A stretch of DNA of 64,000 bases, taken from NCBI RefSeq assembly GCF_019930585.1, contig NZ_CP082839.1, forward strand, positions 868,001 through 932,000, given 5' to 3'. The notes beneath the pieces were generated by a model. The model saw nothing but the letters and a program-made list of their open reading frames with translations. It ran no database searches and was not told the origin of the DNA. Both the position numbers and the translations under genes were made by a program. How positions within the stretch are numbered: the stretch's first letter is position 1; each line of letters begins with the position of its first letter. Below, piece after piece: positions 1-8,266 of the stretch. This stretch comes from Sphingomonas nostoxanthinifaciens (GTDB taxonomy: Bacteria; Pseudomonadota; Alphaproteobacteria; Sphingomonadales; Sphingomonadaceae).

Positions 1-913
1 CCGCCGCCGCCAGCGCCTCGCCGGTTTGTCCGGCCGCCGCGAGCGTCTTGCTGAGGCCCCACAGATAGGCCGGCAGCGGCGCCATCGCCACGACCGTCCG
101 ATGGATCGTGATCGCCCGATCGAGCTCGCCAGCTTCGCGCAGGCGCAGCGCGAGCTGGTTGAGCGCGACCGGGCTGTCGGGCCCCAGCTTGGCGGCGCGC
201 TCTGCCAGTCCGATGGCGGTGCCCAGGCGGTGGGCAGGCTGGCGCCCGGCCAGCTCACCCAGCCATGTCGGTGATTCCTTGCGCCGACGATGCGCCTCGC
301 CCGCCACCGCTGGAAGGTCGAGATTGCCGTCGAGCATGGCGTGCACCAGCGGTTTCAGCAGACCGAGATCGGACAGGAACGCCGCCGAATTATGGCCGCC
401 ATGCGGCACCCGCAGCCGTTCGATCGCGACGTCGCCGGCGATGCGATCGACGTGACAGCGATCCTCGTCCAACAGCGGATCGTAGGCAACCACGCTGGGC
501 ACCACGCCCGCGATCGGGCCGTCGAGTTCGGGGCGGAAGCGGATGCGGCGGGCTTCCTCCTTCCACCGGGTCTCGAAATCGACCTTGCGCCGATCGATCG
601 AATATTGCGGCGACAGCGCCAGCACCCGGTCGGCCCCGGCCGCCGCCGCGAACCGCACCGCGCCATAGCCGCCCATGCTCGATCCGTAGGCGAGCAGCGG
701 CGCATTGGCAGCGGCGCGCACCGCCGCCAGCGCCGCTGGCGTGTCGGGGCATTGGAACCAGTCGTTAGCGGCCGTCAGGACATGGATCGCGCCGATACCC
801 TCGCTCGCGAAGAACGCCTCGCCGAACCCCAGTCTGTCCGTGCCCGGATCGTCATGATGGCTGTCGAACGTGACGACGCGCGCAGGCGCGTCGGGTGCGG
901 CGACCCGCCGCAC
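1..913 (-). CDS. Alpha/beta hydrolase with C-terminal TPR-like region (3' end outside window)
   Basis: The frame is open on the minus strand from here through position 1, so the C-terminus is missing. It carries the nucleophile elbow GSSMGGYGA, the serine motif of alpha/beta hydrolases, about 75 residues from the chosen start. The last visible 100 residues are helical and resemble tetratricopeptide repeats (NQLALRLREAGELDRAI, then YLWGLSKTLAAAGQ). The substrate cannot be told. The only standard start after the in-frame stop at 991-989 is GTG at 913. Coding-like sequence extends upstream of it, and the best Shine-Dalgarno (GAGGAG, near 961-966) precedes a GTC codon at 952, so the true start is uncertain. 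The gene lies just downstream of the S10 peptidase gene in the same orientation. Confidence 0.75.
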   Translation of the reverse strand, partial: MRRVAAPDAPARVVTFDSHHDDPGTDRLGFGEAFFASEGIGAIHVLTAANDWFQCPDTPAALAAVRAAANAPLLAYGSSMGGYGAVRFAAAAGADRVLALSPQYSIDRRKVDFETRWKEEARRIRFRPELDGPIAGVVPSVVAYDPLLDEDRCHVDRIAGDVAIERLRVPHGGHNSAAFLSDLGLLKPLVHAMLDGNLDLPAVAGEAHRRRKESPTWLGELAGRQPAHRLGTAIGLAERAAKLGPDSPVALNQLALRLREAGELDRAITIHRTVVAMAPLPAYLWGLSKTLAAAGQTGEALAAA

Positions 914-965
914 CTCGAGCGTCGCGGAACGGTAGAGAATTTCCGGTGTGACGGCGTGTCGCTCC

Positions 966-2510
966 TCAGCGCACGCCGTAGAGCGCCATCACGTCGCGCC
1001 GGAACGCCGCCTGGCTGTCCGAGCGCGAATAGAACATGTGGCCGCCCGGATAGACGTTCACCTTTACCCGCTGCACGCCGCCCATTTCGGGGATCTGCGC
1101 GACGATCAGCTTGCTCTGGAAATAGGGGCAGGAGAGGTCGTCATAGCCGTGGACGATCATCGCCTTCATCTTGGGATCGACCGCCAGCGCCTGGCGCAGG
1201 TCCGACGCGCTCTCGATCTGGGTGAACCAGTTCTTTTCCCAATGCTCGTTCACCGAGCCGTTGAGCGCCTCGTAATGCGCATCGACCTTCCAGCCGACCT
1301 GATTGGTGACGAAATCGACCATCGCCGAGGTGGTCGGCGCGAGGATGCCCTCGAGGATCGGATCGCCGGTGCGCTGGCGCGGCGACCAGGGGAAAGGATC
1401 GTAGGCGGTGACGTTGGAATCGTACCACGAGCCCAATTTGCCGGTGGTGCGATACAGCGCGCGCAGGAATTCGCGGCTCTCGATGCGGCCGCCCATTTGC
1501 TGCACGTCGCGCGGATCGAGGCCGGTATAGGTGGTGACGTTCTTGACCAGCCGCGCGGTCGCCTGCGTGTCGGCGCGGCCGCTCAGCAGATCGGTGACGA
1601 ATTCGGTGCGGGCATAGGTCTCGACCGCGTTCATCGTCTCGGGATTGAGCGGCTTGCCCTGCCGCTCATAATTGGCGGCCGCCATCGACGGCAGCGTCGC
1701 GACCCAGCCCATCGGCGACAGATCCGGATCGCCCTCGGCGCGGCCGTCGAGCGCGGGCGACACCATCACCACGCCCGAGACGCCGACGCCCATATCGGTC
1801 TGCAGCGTGTGCGCGATCGCTGGCGCGCGATAGCCGCCATAGCTTTCGCCGACGACATATTTCGGCGACGTCATGCGCCCGTTCTTCTGCAGCCAGTCGT
1901 AGACGATGCGGCTGAGATACTGGATGTCGTGCTCGATCGTGAAGAAGGTCTTGTCGGTCTCATCCTGCTTGAGCAGCGATCGCGAGAAGCCGGTGCCGAC
2001 CGGATCGATGAAGACCAGATCGGTGAAATCGAGCCACGTGCCGGGATTGTCGCGCAGCACGGCCGGATCGGACGGGGCATCGCCCGCCGCGCCGAACTGC
2101 ACGCGCTTCGGCCCGATCGCGCCGAGGTTCAGATAGACCGACGCCGCGCCGGGGCCGCCGTTGAACGCGAAGGTGATCGGGCGGCTCGGATCGCGCGGCC
2201 CGTCGAGCGTGTAGGCGGTGAACACCACCTCGCCGGTCTTCTTGCCGTCGGCGTCGCGCACCGGCAGCGAGCCGACGGTGGCGGTGTAGGCGATCGTCTT
2301 GCCGGCGACGTGGGTCACCTGCTTGATGCTGCGGTCGACGGGGAAGGGGAGCAGGTTGGGCTTGTCGCCCATGTCGGCCTTGTCCGGGCCCTTGGCCGCG
2401 GGAGCCTCGCTCGCCGCCTTCTTGTCGTCGGGCTTGGGCGCCGACAGCGCTGGAGCGAAGGCGAGCGGCAGGATGGAGGCGAAGGCGAGCAGACGGCCCG
2501 AAAGGCGCAT
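966..2510 (-). CDS. Secreted S10 family serine carboxypeptidase-like peptidase
   Basis: This is a 514-aa exported peptidase. Residues 1-24 form a signal peptide (MRLSGRLLAFASILPLAF, then A-rich), followed by a charged Lys/Ala/Asp linker. Family motifs are in order: the oxyanion loop NGGPGAASVY near residue 118, the catalytic serine in GESYGGYRAPA near 223, Asp in HGYDDLSCPY and His in GGHMFYSRSD near the C-terminus. Length and motif order fit the bacterial S10 carboxypeptidase-like group, which removes C-terminal residues from peptides in the periplasm or outside the cell. The family assignment is firm; the physiological substrate is unknown. It may be cotranscribed with the hydrolase downstream. 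Confidence 0.9.
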   Translation of the reverse strand: MRLSGRLLAFASILPLAFAPALSAPKPDDKKAASEAPAAKGPDKADMGDKPNLLPFPVDRSIKQVTHVAGKTIAYTATVGSLPVRDADGKKTGEVVFTAYTLDGPRDPSRPITFAFNGGPGAASVYLNLGAIGPKRVQFGAAGDAPSDPAVLRDNPGTWLDFTDLVFIDPVGTGFSRSLLKQDETDKTFFTIEHDIQYLSRIVYDWLQKNGRMTSPKYVVGESYGGYRAPAIAHTLQTDMGVGVSGVVMVSPALDGRAEGDPDLSPMGWVATLPSMAAANYERQGKPLNPETMNAVETYARTEFVTDLLSGRADTQATARLVKNVTTYTGLDPRDVQQMGGRIESREFLRALYRTTGKLGSWYDSNVTAYDPFPWSPRQRTGDPILEGILAPTTSAMVDFVTNQVGWKVDAHYEALNGSVNEHWEKNWFTQIESASDLRQALAVDPKMKAMIVHGYDDLSCPYFQSKLIVAQIPEMGGVQRVKVNVYPGGHMFYSRSDSQAAFRRDVMALYGVR

Positions 2511-2573
2511 GGGGAGCGTTTCCTCAGATCTGGTTATGGCGGATTGGTAGCGCAGCGCGGGCCACGCGCAAAG

Positions 2574-3311
2574 TCAGTAGCGCGCGCCGGTGAAATACAG
2601 GCCGTCGGGCGGCGCGTTGAGGCCGAGCGCGGCGCGATCGCATGCGGCGAGCGCCCGCGCGACATCGGTTTCGCGCCACTGGCCCTGGCCGACCAGCGCG
2701 AGGCAGCCGACCATCGAGCGCACCTGATGATGGAGAAATGAGCGCGCCGCCGCGGCGATCAGTACCATCTCGTCCTCGCGCCGCACGTCGAGCCGGTCGA
2801 GCGTCTTGACCGGGCTGTCCGACTGGCAATGCGCCGAACGGAAGGTGGTGAAATCGTGCAGCCCCACCAGCAATTGCGCGGCGTGGTGCATCGCATCGGC
2901 ATCCAGCGGGCGGGCGATCCGCCATGCCTGCCCGCGCGTCAGCGTCAGCGGCGCGCGGCGATTGACGATGCGATATTCGTAGCTGCGGCCGATGCACGAG
3001 AAGCGTGCATGCCAATCGTCCGCCACCGCCTCGCATGCGAGGATCGCGATGGGAGCGGGGCGAAGGCGCGCGTTCAGCGCCTCCATCAGCCGGAACGGCG
3101 CGATCGCGCTCGCGAGTTCGACATGCGCGGCCATCGCCAAGGCATGCACGCCCGCATCGGTGCGGCCGGCGGCGTGGACCGCGGCTTCCTCGCCGGTGAT
3201 CGACTGGACCGCCTGCTCGATCGCCTGCTGCACCGACGGGCCGTGCGCCTGCCGCTGCCAGCCCATGAACGGACGTCCGTCAAATTCCACCGTCAGGCGG
3301 AATCGCGTCAT
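2574..3311 (-). CDS. truA: tRNA pseudouridine synthase A (TruA)
   Basis: The 245-aa protein starts [19 protein letters not shown], typical of TruA, and holds the catalytic-aspartate motif GRTDAGVHA near residue 50. It isomerises uridines 38-40 in the anticodon stem-loop of many tRNAs. The ATG (3311-3309) overlaps the fmt stop codon (3310-3308), so the two are translationally coupled. The longer open frame reaching 3914 is out-of-frame sequence inside fmt and is not part of this gene. Length is normal for the family. Confidence 0.97.
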   Translation of the reverse strand: MTRFRLTVEFDGRPFMGWQRQAHGPSVQQAIEQAVQSITGEEAAVHAAGRTDAGVHALAMAAHVELASAIAPFRLMEALNARLRPAPIAILACEAVADDWHARFSCIGRSYEYRIVNRRAPLTLTRGQAWRIARPLDADAMHHAAQLLVGLHDFTTFRSAHCQSDSPVKTLDRLDVRREDEMVLIAAAARSFLHHQVRSMVGCLALVGQGQWRETDVARALAACDRAALGLNAPPDGLYFTGARY

Positions 3312-4213
3312 GTCAGGCGCGTGCCGACCGCAATCGGGAAGCCGCGCAGCAGGTCCTGCGTCGCCATCGACGCGCGGCCGGCGCGCTGCACCTTGGTCGG
3401 GCGGATCGACGCCGCGCCGCAGCCGATCACCAGCCCGTCGGTCAGCACCTCGCCCGGCGCGCCGGCATGGTCGCACAGATCGGCGGCGAGCACGCGGATG
3501 CGCTCGCCCGCATGTTCGAACCATGCGCCCGGCACGGGAGCGAAGGCGCGCACCTGCCGTTCGACCTGCAGCGCGGGCGCGGTGAAATCGAGCCGCGCCT
3601 CGGCCTTGTCGATCTTGGCCGCATAAGTGACGCCGGCCTCGGGCTGTTCCTCGGGCGGATGCTCGCCCGGATCGGCGAGTACCTCCAGGATCAGGCGCGC
3701 GCCCAGCCCGGCCAGTTCGTGCGCCAGCATGCCGGCATCCTTCGCGCCGATCGGTGTGCGCGCGGTCGCCAGCATCGGCCCGGTGTCGAGCCCGGCCTCC
3801 ATGCCCATGATCGTGACGCCGGTCTCGGCATCGCCGGCGAGGATCGCGCGCTGCACCGGCGCGGCGCCGCGCCAGCGCGGCAGCAAAGAGGCGTGGACGT
3901 TGAGGCAATCCCACACCGGCACGTCGAGGATCGCCTCGGGCAGGATCAGGCCGTAGGCGGCGACGATGGCGGCGTCGGGCTCCAGCGCCGCGAACGACGC
4001 CTGCTCGGCCTCACTCTTCAGCGAGACCGGCGAGCGCACCGGCAGACCGAGCGCCTCGGCGCGCTTCTGCACCGGCGAGGGGGTGGGCGCCTTGCCGCGC
4101 CCGGCCGGCCGAGGCGGCTGGGTGTAGACGGCGACGATGTCGTGCCCATCGGCCGCCAGCGCATCCAGCGTCGGCACCGCGAAGTCGGGGGTTCCCATGA
4201 AGACGATCCGCAT
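3308..4213 (-). CDS. fmt: Methionyl-tRNA formyltransferase
   Basis: The 301-aa enzyme formylates the amino group of Met-tRNAfMet using 10-formyl-THF, which primes bacterial translation initiation. The N-terminus [19 protein letters not shown] and the signature [17 protein letters not shown] are clear, followed by [17 protein letters not shown]. These supply the Asn, His and Asp expected in the formyltransferase active site. It is followed at once by truA with a 4-nt overlap. The usual partner def is not next to it here. Confidence 0.98.
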   Translation of the reverse strand: MRIVFMGTPDFAVPTLDALAADGHDIVAVYTQPPRPAGRGKAPTPSPVQKRAEALGLPVRSPVSLKSEAEQASFAALEPDAAIVAAYGLILPEAILDVPVWDCLNVHASLLPRWRGAAPVQRAILAGDAETGVTIMGMEAGLDTGPMLATARTPIGAKDAGMLAHELAGLGARLILEVLADPGEHPPEEQPEAGVTYAAKIDKAEARLDFTAPALQVERQVRAFAPVPGAWFEHAGERIRVLAADLCDHAGAPGEVLTDGLVIGCGAASIRPTKVQRAGRASMATQDLLRGFPIAVGTRLT

Positions 4214-4308
4214 GGCGCGCCTCTGTGGCGGCGCGCGGCGGAACGCAAGCGCCGCGTTGGAGCCATGGCGCCGCGGCGGCGTTCTGGCGCCGGCACAGGA
4301 GATATCGA

Positions 4309-5154
4309 ATGCAGATCGGTTTTATCGGGCTCGGCGCGATGGGCAGCGCGATGGCGAAGAACCTCGCCGCCGCCGGGCATGAGGTGAAGGCGTGGAACCG
4401 CTCGGGCGGTGCGATCGATGGCGTGACGATGGTAAGCTCGCCGGCCGAGGCGTTTCAGGCGGATGCGGTGCTGACGATGCTGTCGGACGATGCCGCGATC
4501 CGCAGCGTCGTGCTGGATGCGGGCCTGCTCGCGCAGGCGCGGGCCGGCGTGGTGCACGTCGTCGCGTCGACCATCTCGGTCGCGTTCGCGCATGAACTGG
4601 TCGCCGCGCACAGGGATGCCGGGATCGGCTACGTCTCGGCGCCGGTGCTCGGCCGGCCCGACGTCGCCGCCAAGGGCGAGCTCAACATCCTCACCGGCGG
4701 CGCGCCGGACGCGGTCGCGCGCGTGGCGCCGATCTTCGCGGTGATCGGCGGACGGAGTTGGGATATGGGCGCCGAGCCGCCCACCGCCAACGCCGCCAAG
4801 ATTGCGTGCAACATGATGCTGACGATGGCGATCGAGGCGATGGCCGAGGCGGTGGTGCTGACCGAGGCCAACGATCTGCCGCGCGACCGCTTCTTCGAGC
4901 TGATCCTCGGCACCTTGTTCGGCGGGCGTGCCTACCAGACCTATTCGGCTAACATCGCCGCCGGCAATTACGAGCCGGGCTTCAAGGCGACGCTCGGGCT
5001 GAAGGATCTGCGGCTCGCGCGCGAGGCGGCGGAGACGGCCGGCCGACAATTGCCGATGCTCGACGCGGTGCATGGCCGGATGCGCGAGACGGTCGAGGCA
5101 GGCAATGGCGACCGCGACTGGTCGGCGATGGCGGCCTACACGATCGAGCATTGA
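4309..5154 (+). CDS. NAD(P)-dependent beta-hydroxyacid dehydrogenase (3-hydroxyisobutyrate dehydrogenase family)
   Basis: The 281-aa protein has an N-terminal Rossmann motif [16 protein letters not shown] and a second helical domain. The probable catalytic lysine lies in [11 protein letters not shown], at the position usual in this family. Such enzymes oxidise beta-hydroxyacids (3-hydroxyisobutyrate, tartronate semialdehyde, 6-phosphogluconate relatives) or reduce imines. The substrate is not evident. ATG 4309 was chosen over upstream starts because AGGAGA lies at 4297-4302 and the Rossmann fold begins right after it. The gene is divergent from fmt. Confidence 0.85.
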   Translation: MQIGFIGLGAMGSAMAKNLAAAGHEVKAWNRSGGAIDGVTMVSSPAEAFQADAVLTMLSDDAAIRSVVLDAGLLAQARAGVVHVVASTISVAFAHELVAAHRDAGIGYVSAPVLGRPDVAAKGELNILTGGAPDAVARVAPIFAVIGGRSWDMGAEPPTANAAKIACNMMLTMAIEAMAEAVVLTEANDLPRDRFFELILGTLFGGRAYQTYSANIAAGNYEPGFKATLGLKDLRLAREAAETAGRQLPMLDAVHGRMRETVEAGNGDRDWSAMAAYTIEH

Positions 5155-5197
5155 GCCTGGTCTCCCGCGCGCCTGCCGAATCGGTTATGGCGGGAGC

Positions 5198-6139
5198 GTG
5201 GGGGCGGGGGCGATTCTCAGGCGTTTCGGCGCATGTGCAGCGGCGGTGTCGCTCGGCCTGCTGCTGGGCGGGGCCGCGCGGCAGCCCCACATGTTCCATG
5301 ACTGCCCCGACTGCCCGGAGATGGTGGTGATCCCGGCCGGGCATGTCGCGATGGGATCGCCGCCGGACGAGCCCGGCCACAAACCGGACGAGGAGCCGCA
5401 GACGAATGTCGCGGTGCGCAGCATCGCGGTCGGGCGCTTCGCGGTGACGCGCGCCCAATGGCGTGTTTTCGTCGAAGCGAGCAGCCATCCTGATGGGCTC
5501 GGTTGCGCCTATAGCGGCCTCGCCAATGGCGCGGAGGCATCGTGGCGCAAGCTCGGCTTTGCCCAGACCGACCACGATCCCGTGGTGTGCATCAGCTGGG
5601 CCGAGGCGCAGGATTATGTCCGCTGGCTGAGCGCGCGCACCGGCCGGCCCTATCGGCTGCTGACCGAAGCGGAGTGGGAATATGCCGCGCGCGCCGGAAC
5701 GACCACCGCATTCCCGTGGGGCGCCGCGGCCAGCCACGACTTCGCCAATTACGGTGCGGACGAATGCTGCACGCCGGCGACCGCGGGGCGCGACCGCTGG
5801 CTCAATACCGCGCCGGTCGGCTCGTTTCCGCCCAACGGATTCGGACTGTCCGACATGATCGGCAACGTCTGGCAGTGGGTGCAGGATTGTTATGTCGACA
5901 CGCTTGCGGGCCGGCCAGTGGACGCGGCGGCGGTCGATGCGCCCGATTGCCGGTTCCGCGTGGCGCGCGGCGGCACGTGGGGCGATCCGCCGGCGCTGAT
6001 CCGTTCGGCCGCGCGCAATTACGCGCCGCCGCCGCGCAGGCCGATCGCGGATTATCGCAGCTCGGGCTTCGGATTGCGCGTGGCGAGCGACGTCATCGCC
6101 AGCCGCCCACCGCGTCAGGCGGCGCTGCGCTCGCGGTAA
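5198..6139 (+). CDS. Secreted SUMF1/FGE-fold protein, copy A
   Basis: The 313-aa protein has an N-terminal hydrophobic segment (ACAAAVSLGLLLGGAA) and a formylglycine-generating-enzyme fold: MVVIPAGHVAMGS, PVVCISWAEAQDYVRWLS, LLTEAEWEYAARAGTTTAF, FGLSDMIGNVWQWVQDC and ARGGTWGDPP. Real FGEs carry an active-site Cys pair just after the RGG motif; here that stretch reads RGGTWGDPPALIRSAARN with no Cys, so sulfatase maturation is unlikely. Other cysteines (HDCPDCPE, DECCTP, QDCYVD) may form disulfides after export. GTG 5198 with GGGAG upstream was chosen because it gives a proper signal peptide. A paralogue lies at 54381-55328. The last 25 nt overlap the convergent monooxygenase gene. Confidence 0.85.
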   Translation: MGAGAILRRFGACAAAVSLGLLLGGAARQPHMFHDCPDCPEMVVIPAGHVAMGSPPDEPGHKPDEEPQTNVAVRSIAVGRFAVTRAQWRVFVEASSHPDGLGCAYSGLANGAEASWRKLGFAQTDHDPVVCISWAEAQDYVRWLSARTGRPYRLLTEAEWEYAARAGTTTAFPWGAAASHDFANYGADECCTPATAGRDRWLNTAPVGSFPPNGFGLSDMIGNVWQWVQDCYVDTLAGRPVDAAAVDAPDCRFRVARGGTWGDPPALIRSAARNYAPPPRRPIADYRSSGFGLRVASDVIASRPPRQAALRSR

Positions 6140-7233
6140 TGGGCGAGAATGTGGGTGACGCCAGCATGGGAAAAGGCGCCGTTCAGTCCGTCAGCCGCTC
6201 CTTCGGCGGCCGGCGTGGCGCGCTCGACCATCCGTCGCTCGAACTTTGTAACGGCGGCCCATCCCGTGTTCGATGCGATCGCCTCGGCGAGATCGGCGGC
6301 GTCGGCCAGCGCGAGGTTCACGCCTTCGCCGCTGAACGGCGACATCAGATGCGCGGCGTCGCCGATCAAGGTGAGGCCACGGCGACTCGTCCAGCAATGC
6401 CCGATCGGCAGCGCGTGGAGCGGCCGAACCGCCAGCAGGTCGCCCTGCACGATCAGGTCGATGAGGTGCGGCGCCCAGCCGGCAAATGCCGCTAGCGCGG
6501 TTGCACGCACCTGCTCCCGCGTCGCGGCCGCGAGCGCGCGGGCTGCCGGCTCGGGCATCCGCCAGCCGGCATAGCCGCGGATATGGCCATGGCCGTTGCG
6601 CTGGCCGATCAGCACGCGATTGTCGCCCACCGCCATCATCTTGCCGCCGCCGACGAGCGCATCGACCGACGCATGGCGACGCACATCGAGGCCCAGTTCG
6701 ATGAGCGCGACCCCTTCATAGCCCGGCGTCGCGGCCGAGAGCAGCGGGCGTACGCGCGACCATGCGCCATCCGCGCCGACGACGACGTCGAATCGCGCCG
6801 ATGCGCCGTCGACCATGACGTCGTGGCGATCGTCGCCGGCATGGATGATAGCGGTGACCCGGCTGTTCCAGCGCACGGTGCCGGGCGCCAGCGACTCGAG
6901 CAGGATGCGCCGCAGCGCCGTGCGGTCGATCTCCGGCCGGTCGTCGCCCGCGCCGCTGCGGTCGAACAGCAATGTGCCGTCGGGATCGTAGAGGCGGTCG
7001 CCCTGATCCTCGGGTCGCGCCTCTGCAAGGAAGGCGGCGTCGAGCCCCGCACGCCGCATCGCGCGCTGGCCGGTGTCGGGGTGAAGGTCGAGCGAACCGC
7101 CCTGCGGTCGCTCGTCGGCATACGTGTCGCGCTCGAACACCGTGCAAGCGATATCGTGCAGCGCGAGCAGGCGTGCCAGCATCAGCCCGCCCGGACCGCC
7201 GCCGATGATCGCGATGCGTGGAGTCGTTGCCAT
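6115..7233 (-). CDS. FAD-dependent monooxygenase, TetX/PHBH type
   Basis: The 372-aa flavoprotein has three motifs of class A flavin monooxygenases: an N-terminal GGGPGGLMLARLLA for FAD, the DG motif VVVGADGAWSRVRP, and the GD motif LIGDAAHLMSPFSGEGVN. These use NAD(P)H and O2 to hydroxylate small aromatics or drugs; TetX inactivates tetracyclines. Substrate is not predictable, so no resistance is claimed. ATG 7233 is preferred over ATG 7248 because GGAGG (7246-7242) is then 8 nt upstream. It is divergent from a MarR regulator, and paired palindromes lie between them, suggesting ligand-inducible expression. Confidence 0.88.
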   Translation of the reverse strand: MATTPRIAIIGGGPGGLMLARLLALHDIACTVFERDTYADERPQGGSLDLHPDTGQRAMRRAGLDAAFLAEARPEDQGDRLYDPDGTLLFDRSGAGDDRPEIDRTALRRILLESLAPGTVRWNSRVTAIIHAGDDRHDVMVDGASARFDVVVGADGAWSRVRPLLSAATPGYEGVALIELGLDVRRHASVDALVGGGKMMAVGDNRVLIGQRNGHGHIRGYAGWRMPEPAARALAAATREQVRATALAAFAGWAPHLIDLIVQGDLLAVRPLHALPIGHCWTSRRGLTLIGDAAHLMSPFSGEGVNLALADAADLAEAIASNTGWAAVTKFERRMVERATPAAEGAADGLNGAFSHAGVTHILAHYRERSAA

Positions 7234-7251
7234 CACCATAACCTCCATTTA

Positions 7252-7285
7252 CATAGGAGCCTATACAAAAACATAGGACGCTATG
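7252..7285. promoter_or_regulatory. Tandem MarR-type operators
   Basis: Two related palindromes sit in the 54-bp gap between the divergent monooxygenase and MarR genes. ATAGG-AG-CCTAT is at 7253-7264 and CATAG-GACG-CTATG at 7272-7285. They are offset by 20 bp, about two helical turns. Site 1 lies just upstream of the monooxygenase ribosome-binding site and site 2 ends 2 bp before the marR ATG, so one bound regulator could shut off both genes. This matches the usual autoregulation of MarR proteins; binding itself is inferred. Confidence 0.7.
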
Positions 7286-7287
7286 CA

Positions 7288-7734
7288 ATGCGGCGCGACG
7301 ACTGGAACCCGTTCGGGACGCCCGGCCATTATATCAGCCGGATCGCGCGCGGACTGGCGCGGGTGGGCGATACGCGCCTGCGCCCGCTCGGCTTTGCGAC
7401 CGCTCAGTTGCCCGTGGTGACCGCGCTCAAGGATGGGGCCAGGCGCTCGCAGACCGAGCTTGCACGTTGGGCGCGGGTCGAGCAGCCGACGATGGCGCAA
7501 TTGCTCGCGCGGATGGAGCGCGACGGCCTTGTCCGACGCGAGCCCGATCCGGCCGACGGTCGCAGCAGCCTGGTCTCGCTGACCGAGACCGCGCTGGCAA
7601 AATTACCGGAAGGTCGCGCGATCCTGCAGCAGGGCAATCGCGATGCGACGCGTGGGCTGACGGAGGCGGAGGTCGCGACGTTGATCGCGCTGCTGCAGCG
7701 CGTGCTGGAGAATGTCGAGGCGATGGACGGCTAG
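7288..7734 (+). CDS. MarR family transcriptional regulator
   Basis: The 148-aa protein has the MarR winged-helix layout: a helical N-terminus (GHYISRIARGLARVGDTRL), then the HTH and wing in QTELARWARVEQPTMAQLL and LVRREPDPADGRSSLVSLT, whose DGR turn is the MarR wing signature, and a C-terminal dimer helix. These are dimeric repressors released by small ligands. The start chosen is the first ATG after the operator. Divergence from the TetX-like monooxygenase makes that gene its likely target. Confidence 0.92.
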   Translation: MRRDDWNPFGTPGHYISRIARGLARVGDTRLRPLGFATAQLPVVTALKDGARRSQTELARWARVEQPTMAQLLARMERDGLVRREPDPADGRSSLVSLTETALAKLPEGRAILQQGNRDATRGLTEAEVATLIALLQRVLENVEAMDG

Positions 7735-7738
7735 AGCG

Positions 7739-8020
7739 TCACGCCGCCTCGTCGCGGGCGACCCACAGCAGCGTCTGTGCGGCGACCGCGACCTGGGTGC
7801 GGTTGCGGACGTTGAGCTTGCGCATCAGCGCGGTCATGTGCGCCTTGACGGTCTTTTCGGCGATGCCGAGGCGGAAGGCGATCTGCTTGTTGAGCAGGCC
7901 CGAATGGACCCCCTCCATCACCTTCAGCTGCGTCGGCGTCAGGTTGGCGAGCATGGACGGCGCCACGCTCCGGTGGCCGGCCATTCCCGGATTTCCGATG
8001 CTTTGCGCTTGCTGTTCCAT
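7739..8020 (-). CDS. Stand-alone LuxR/GerE helix-turn-helix protein
   Basis: The 93-aa protein is almost only a LuxR-type DNA-binding domain: LTPTQLKVMEGVHSGLLNKQ, then IAFRLGIAEKTVKAHMTALM and RKLNVRNRTQVAV. It resembles the C-terminal domain of NarL/FixJ response regulators, but no receiver or ligand-binding domain precedes it; the upstream 240 bp hold no receiver remnant. It may act as a constitutive DNA-binding protein or need a partner. It is convergent with marR (4-bp gap) and divergent from the gntP transcription unit, so a role in that promoter is possible but not shown. Confidence 0.8.
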   Translation of the reverse strand: MEQQAQSIGNPGMAGHRSVAPSMLANLTPTQLKVMEGVHSGLLNKQIAFRLGIAEKTVKAHMTALMRKLNVRNRTQVAVAAQTLLWVARDEAA

Positions 8021-8227
8021 GCAGCCTCTCCCCGTGTGAGATGCGCCGGCCTTGCGCCGTGCCGCATCGTGTCTGCCGATCGATAGTCGAAATCGGTTGG
8101 ACAGATTTCAGGCTATGCCGCCCGTCCTACAGCGTCAACAAAAGATTTTTGCTGCGAACGGTTGCTGGCTGTCATACAGGTTGGTGAAAGCCGCGCGAAC
8201 GCGGCGCGATCAAAAGGGGGGAGTGCG

Positions 8228-8266
8228 ATGACGGCTGTGCACCTGCACCGGGGCAGCGACCAATGA
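8228..8266 (+). CDS. 12-aa leader ORF overlapping gntP
   Basis: An ATG at 8228 follows a strong Shine-Dalgarno (GGGGGGAG, ending at 8223) by 4 nt. It encodes MTAVHLHRGSDQ and stops at TGA 8264-8266, which overlaps the permease ATG (8263) as ATGA. The permease start has only a weaker G-rich sequence before it. The arrangement suggests that ribosomes load on the leader and re-initiate on gntP. Whether the peptide has any sensing role is unknown. Confidence 0.45.
   Translation: MTAVHLHRGSDQ

Noticed and set aside
948..2741. Long plus-strand frame over the S10 peptidase gene, and similar ones at 34593-36533, 36143-38809, 43843-46389, 48628-50643 and 58692-60671
   Set aside because: Each is the mirror of a gene with clear motifs, and their translations are His/Arg/Ala/Asp-rich and lack any recognisable fold.
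6115..6139. 25-bp overlap of the FGE-fold gene A and the monooxygenase gene ends
   Set aside because: Both reading frames are sound. Short 3' overlaps of convergent genes are common and need no explanation.
7233..7248. ATG 7248 as the start of the monooxygenase
   Set aside because: GGAGG would lie inside its own first codons. ATG 7233 has that site at 8 nt and begins just before the FAD-binding strand.
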